This document shows positions 61,600 through 64,000 of a stretch of DNA of 64,000 nt, one piece after another. The position numbers and the translations under genes are program-made. Source of the stretch: Thiocystis violascens DSM 198 (lineage in GTDB: Bacteria; Pseudomonadota; Gammaproteobacteria; Chromatiales; Chromatiaceae); NCBI RefSeq assembly GCF_000227745.2, contig NC_018012.1, forward strand, positions 3,717,412 to 3,781,411. Reading direction: 5' to 3'. A model generated the notes under the pieces. It did no database searches and had not been told where the DNA came from. It saw only the letters and a list, made by a program, of their open reading frames with translations. Position 1 is the stretch's first letter, and each line of letters begins with the position of its first letter.

Positions 61600-62577
61600 A
61601 TGCGGGTAATCTTCGCACCAGACGCGCTTCAAGACCCCCAGCAATGGCGGCATCTAGATCACATCCTCTATGCCGTCGAGGACGGTTGGCACGAATGGCA
61701 AGTCGACGATCCGGATGCGCTGGAGGCGAGCGCCTGGCTCAGTGGAAGCAATCGACCGTCGATGCGCAAGCTGTTCGAGCAGGCCACGATTCGTAGCAGC
61801 TATCCTCGGGGACGACTACACCGCAAGGTTTGGGGCGTCTCGCTCACGGACTCACCCGAAACCCTCGCCCCCAACGTCGCCGCGCGCCTCTTCACTCAAC
61901 CGCTCTGCATATGCGTGGAGAATCGCTTCACCGATGGCCTGTTCCTGGACGCGATTCTGTCGGTGTTGGCACCCGCCGAGCTCAAGGTCTTCCTCGATGG
62001 ATGCGCGGCGAAACCATTCCGTTGCGATAGTGGCGGCGGAAATGGGGAGCTTCCGAAGATCATCGAGTCTCGTGTTCAGGAATTCACCGCAACCGGACTG
62101 CCCTTGCGTGCGATTGTCTTCGCGGACAGCGATGCTCGATTCCCAGGACACATCAGCGACGACGCCAAGGTCATCGCCGATCTGTGCGAGGCACATGCCT
62201 TGCTCTGCCTGATCTTGTCCAAGCGCGCGATCGAGAACTATATCCCGGACGAAGTCCTACAGGGCTGGGCCACCGAACCGCCGAGCCAAGCGGTCCGACC
62301 GCTCGTTGCCGCGATCTGCAGATTGACGCCAGCACAACGCGATCATGTGCCGATGAAAAAGAAATTTCCGGGTCAACTCGATGATTCACAAGAGCAGGCG
62401 CTGTACGACGATATCGCCCCCGAAGATCTCGCCTTGATGCAGAACCATAGACTTCGTAATGACCTCATTGATCTGCTGTCGACCCATCGGCAACACCTGA
62501 CCGCCGATGCCTTACGCAACCGTGATGGCAAGGGCGAATTGGACCGTCTTGTCGACATGATCACTCAGAGTCTCTAA
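61600..62577 (+). CDS. TOPRIM-like protein (OLD/AriB-type partner)
   Basis: A 325-residue protein. The central part has the marks of a TOPRIM fold: the acidic start CICVENRFTDGLFLDAIL, a Gly-rich turn DSGGGNGELPKIIESRV, the Asp pair in RAIVFADSDARFPGH, and LILSKRAIENYIPDEVLQGW, a phrase common in OLD- and DUF4435-type nucleases. A nuclease role under control of the preceding ATPase is inferred. The N-terminal 100 residues are not recognised. Start ATG 61600; the frame upstream overlaps the ATPase gene and is not family-like. Confidence 0.65.
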   Translation: MRVIFAPDALQDPQQWRHLDHILYAVEDGWHEWQVDDPDALEASAWLSGSNRPSMRKLFEQATIRSSYPRGRLHRKVWGVSLTDSPETLAPNVAARLFTQPLCICVENRFTDGLFLDAILSVLAPAELKVFLDGCAAKPFRCDSGGGNGELPKIIESRVQEFTATGLPLRAIVFADSDARFPGHISDDAKVIADLCEAHALLCLILSKRAIENYIPDEVLQGWATEPPSQAVRPLVAAICRLTPAQRDHVPMKKKFPGQLDDSQEQALYDDIAPEDLALMQNHRLRNDLIDLLSTHRQHLTADALRNRDGKGELDRLVDMITQSL

Positions 62578-62590
62578 CCCAGAGGCATCA

Positions 62591-64000
62591 ATGGAACCGC
62601 GTTCCTTCTCCCCCGAGGTTAAACCAGAAGTCGTCTTTGTCTTCGAACTCGTGCGCAACGTCACGGCCGGCAAACTGCGGATACCGAATTTTCAGCGAGG
62701 CTACGTTTGGCGGCGCGTCCAAATGCTTGATCTCCTGGACAGCATCCGCCGCCGCTATCCCATCGGCAGCCTCCTGATTTGGGATACCGACGAGCATCTC
62801 AGCAGCCGCCCTAACATTGGACCGATTCCTGTCCCCCGTGGCGCGGATGGGATATCGTCTCATGTGCTGGATGGACATCAACGTCTCTCAACCCTGGCGG
62901 GCGCCTTGATGGCGCCTCTCAATCAATCGGCGCAACAGGATGATGAAGATCCCGGACGCTGGGAGATCTGGTACAACGCGAAGGATGAGCAATTCGAGCA
63001 TCCGCGCGTAGGCGACGAACTGCAACCCTGGCATTTTCCGCTAAGGAAATTGATGGACACCATTTCTTTCATCGGAGAGTGCAAACGCATCCTTCACGAT
63101 GGCGGTGACAATGGAGGCCATTACGTCCGTAAAATCGAAGCGCTCCTACAGACATTCAACGAATACAAGCTTCCCATCATTCGCATCAGCAACACCGAAC
63201 TCACGCAGGCCGTCGATATCTTCGCTCGGCTGAATTCCAAAGGGCAGCCAATGAGCGCGGACCAGATGGTGTCGGCGCTCATGTATCGCGAAGCGCCTGG
63301 CGGAAGTCCGGCGTTCAATCTCTCCGAAATGATCGATGAAATGCTTGACCTTCTGGATGGCTATGGATTTGGCGGCATTGATCGAACCATCGTTCTGCGC
63401 GGCCTACTGGCTTGTCTGGAGGAAGACATCTACAGGACCGATTGGACTCGACTCGTGGATGCGAAGCGCAGTGATCTGCTGAAGCGGCTTCCGTCGATCA
63501 TCGAGCCAACCAAGGCTGCCATGGAGCGGGCCGCTCGGTTCCTCAACAGCATCGGCGTCTATACGGATCGCCTGTTGCCTTATGCCATGCAGCTCGTTGT
63601 TCTCGCCGCGTTCTTTCGCGACTGTGAAAGCCCCACCCCGGATCAGACGGCATTCTTACGACGTTGGTTCTGGGTTTCGTCGTTTGCCGGCTGGTTCGCA
63701 TCCGGCAATCCTTCTCGTGTTGGACACTTAGTTGCCGAGATGCGCGGCAAGATCGCACGAACGAGCTGTCCAAATCCACTCCTTGAGAACATGCGCATGG
63801 ATGAGCCAGCGCAACCCTTCCCGAAAACATTTGACATGCGCAGCGCCCGAGCACGCACCTGGCTGCTCGTGCTCCTCTCGCTCCAGCCTCGGGGCCGCGA
63901 TGGCAAACCCGTGGAGGAGCCCTGGCGTTTGATCACGGAACATCGATCCAATGCGATCGGTTACATCGCCGCCACCGTGAACGACAAGGATCTCAAGTCG
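62591..64000 (+). CDS. DUF262 (GmrS/ParB-like) protein, C-terminus off the window
   Basis: 470 codons are visible. The N-terminal DUF262 domain has KLRIPNFQRGYVWRRVQMLD, YPIGSLLIWDTDE, the signature VLDGHQRLSTLAGALMAPL, and later AVDIFARLNSKGQPMSADQM. DUF262 is the nucleotide-hydrolysing half of the type IV restriction enzyme GmrSD and of related defence nucleases (SspE, BrxU). A DUF1524 HNH domain could follow, but only beyond the edge. It starts 13 bases after the TOPRIM-like gene, so the three form an operon. Confidence 0.87.
   Translation, partial: MEPRSFSPEVKPEVVFVFELVRNVTAGKLRIPNFQRGYVWRRVQMLDLLDSIRRRYPIGSLLIWDTDEHLSSRPNIGPIPVPRGADGISSHVLDGHQRLSTLAGALMAPLNQSAQQDDEDPGRWEIWYNAKDEQFEHPRVGDELQPWHFPLRKLMDTISFIGECKRILHDGGDNGGHYVRKIEALLQTFNEYKLPIIRISNTELTQAVDIFARLNSKGQPMSADQMVSALMYREAPGGSPAFNLSEMIDEMLDLLDGYGFGGIDRTIVLRGLLACLEEDIYRTDWTRLVDAKRSDLLKRLPSIIEPTKAAMERAARFLNSIGVYTDRLLPYAMQLVVLAAFFRDCESPTPDQTAFLRRWFWVSSFAGWFASGNPSRVGHLVAEMRGKIARTSCPNPLLENMRMDEPAQPFPKTFDMRSARARTWLLVLLSLQPRGRDGKPVEEPWRLITEHRSNAIGYIAATVNDKDLKS

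Overview
The window is GC-rich, densely coded DNA that reads as the chromosome of a gammaproteobacterium, most likely a purple sulfur bacterium of the Chromatiaceae type. The main clue is a class III (two-subunit) polyhydroxyalkanoate (PHA) synthase locus laid out as phaB-phaP-phaR-phaA / phaE-phaC, the arrangement known from Allochromatium vinosum. A Ycf49/DUF2499-like membrane protein and REP-type palindromes fit this picture. No rRNA, tRNA or CRISPR array was recognised.

Layout. 0-7.2 kb: minus-strand pyruvate dehydrogenase cluster aceE-aceF-pfkA-lpd; lpd runs off the left edge and a phosphofructokinase gene is lodged between aceF and lpd. 7.4-8.6 kb: first copy of a 1196-bp IS5-type element. 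8.6-14.1 kb: small secreted proteins, a LexA-like protease domain without a DNA-binding domain, a YjfB protein, a DUF1415 protein, an MFS transporter and a secreted rhodanese. 14.3-16.4 kb: a tight minus-strand string of small genes. 16.4-21.2 kb: a 1615-residue DUF4062-STAND ATPase-WD40 protein.

21.5-32.6 kb holds the most interesting part. Five overlapping plus-strand genes encode a transmembrane Ser/Thr kinase, a periplasmic von Willebrand A (vWA) protein, an ABC ATPase, an FtsX-type permease and an FGE/SUMF1-fold protein. They are followed by three paralogous glycine-zipper lipoprotein genes, one of them broken. This is the gene set of the type VI secretion threonine-phosphorylation pathway (PpkA, TagT, TagS, TagR, TagQ), with PpkA split in two and with no type VI secretion structural gene in the window. 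A TIR-FHA fusion protein is encoded convergently, and the STAND protein divergently. I infer an envelope-stress kinase cascade coupled to a TIR effector through phosphothreonine recognition. Two of the genes carry in-frame heptanucleotide tandem repeats that could act as phase-variable switches.

33-37.5 kb: a SEC-C/TPR protein, a BPSS1780-type membrane protein and gatB, followed by a nested palindrome. 38-43.8 kb: the PHA locus, with three matching 16-bp putative PhaR operators and a good sigma-70 promoter for phaP. 43.8-45.6 kb: two very small membrane proteins and an AEC transporter. 45.6-55.8 kb: an island-like block flanked by 161-bp direct repeats. It contains the second IS copy, exbB-exbD-tonB, a BtuF-like binding protein, a TonB-dependent receptor with one in-frame UGA, and modABC-like genes. 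This suggests TonB-driven molybdate or tungstate uptake. 55.8-58 kb: a response regulator with degenerate GGDEF and EAL domains. 58.1-60.4 kb: a TPP riboswitch and thiC. 60.4-64 kb: a candidate defence module (DUF3696 AAA ATPase, TOPRIM-like protein, DUF262 protein) directly behind thiC and cut by the right edge.
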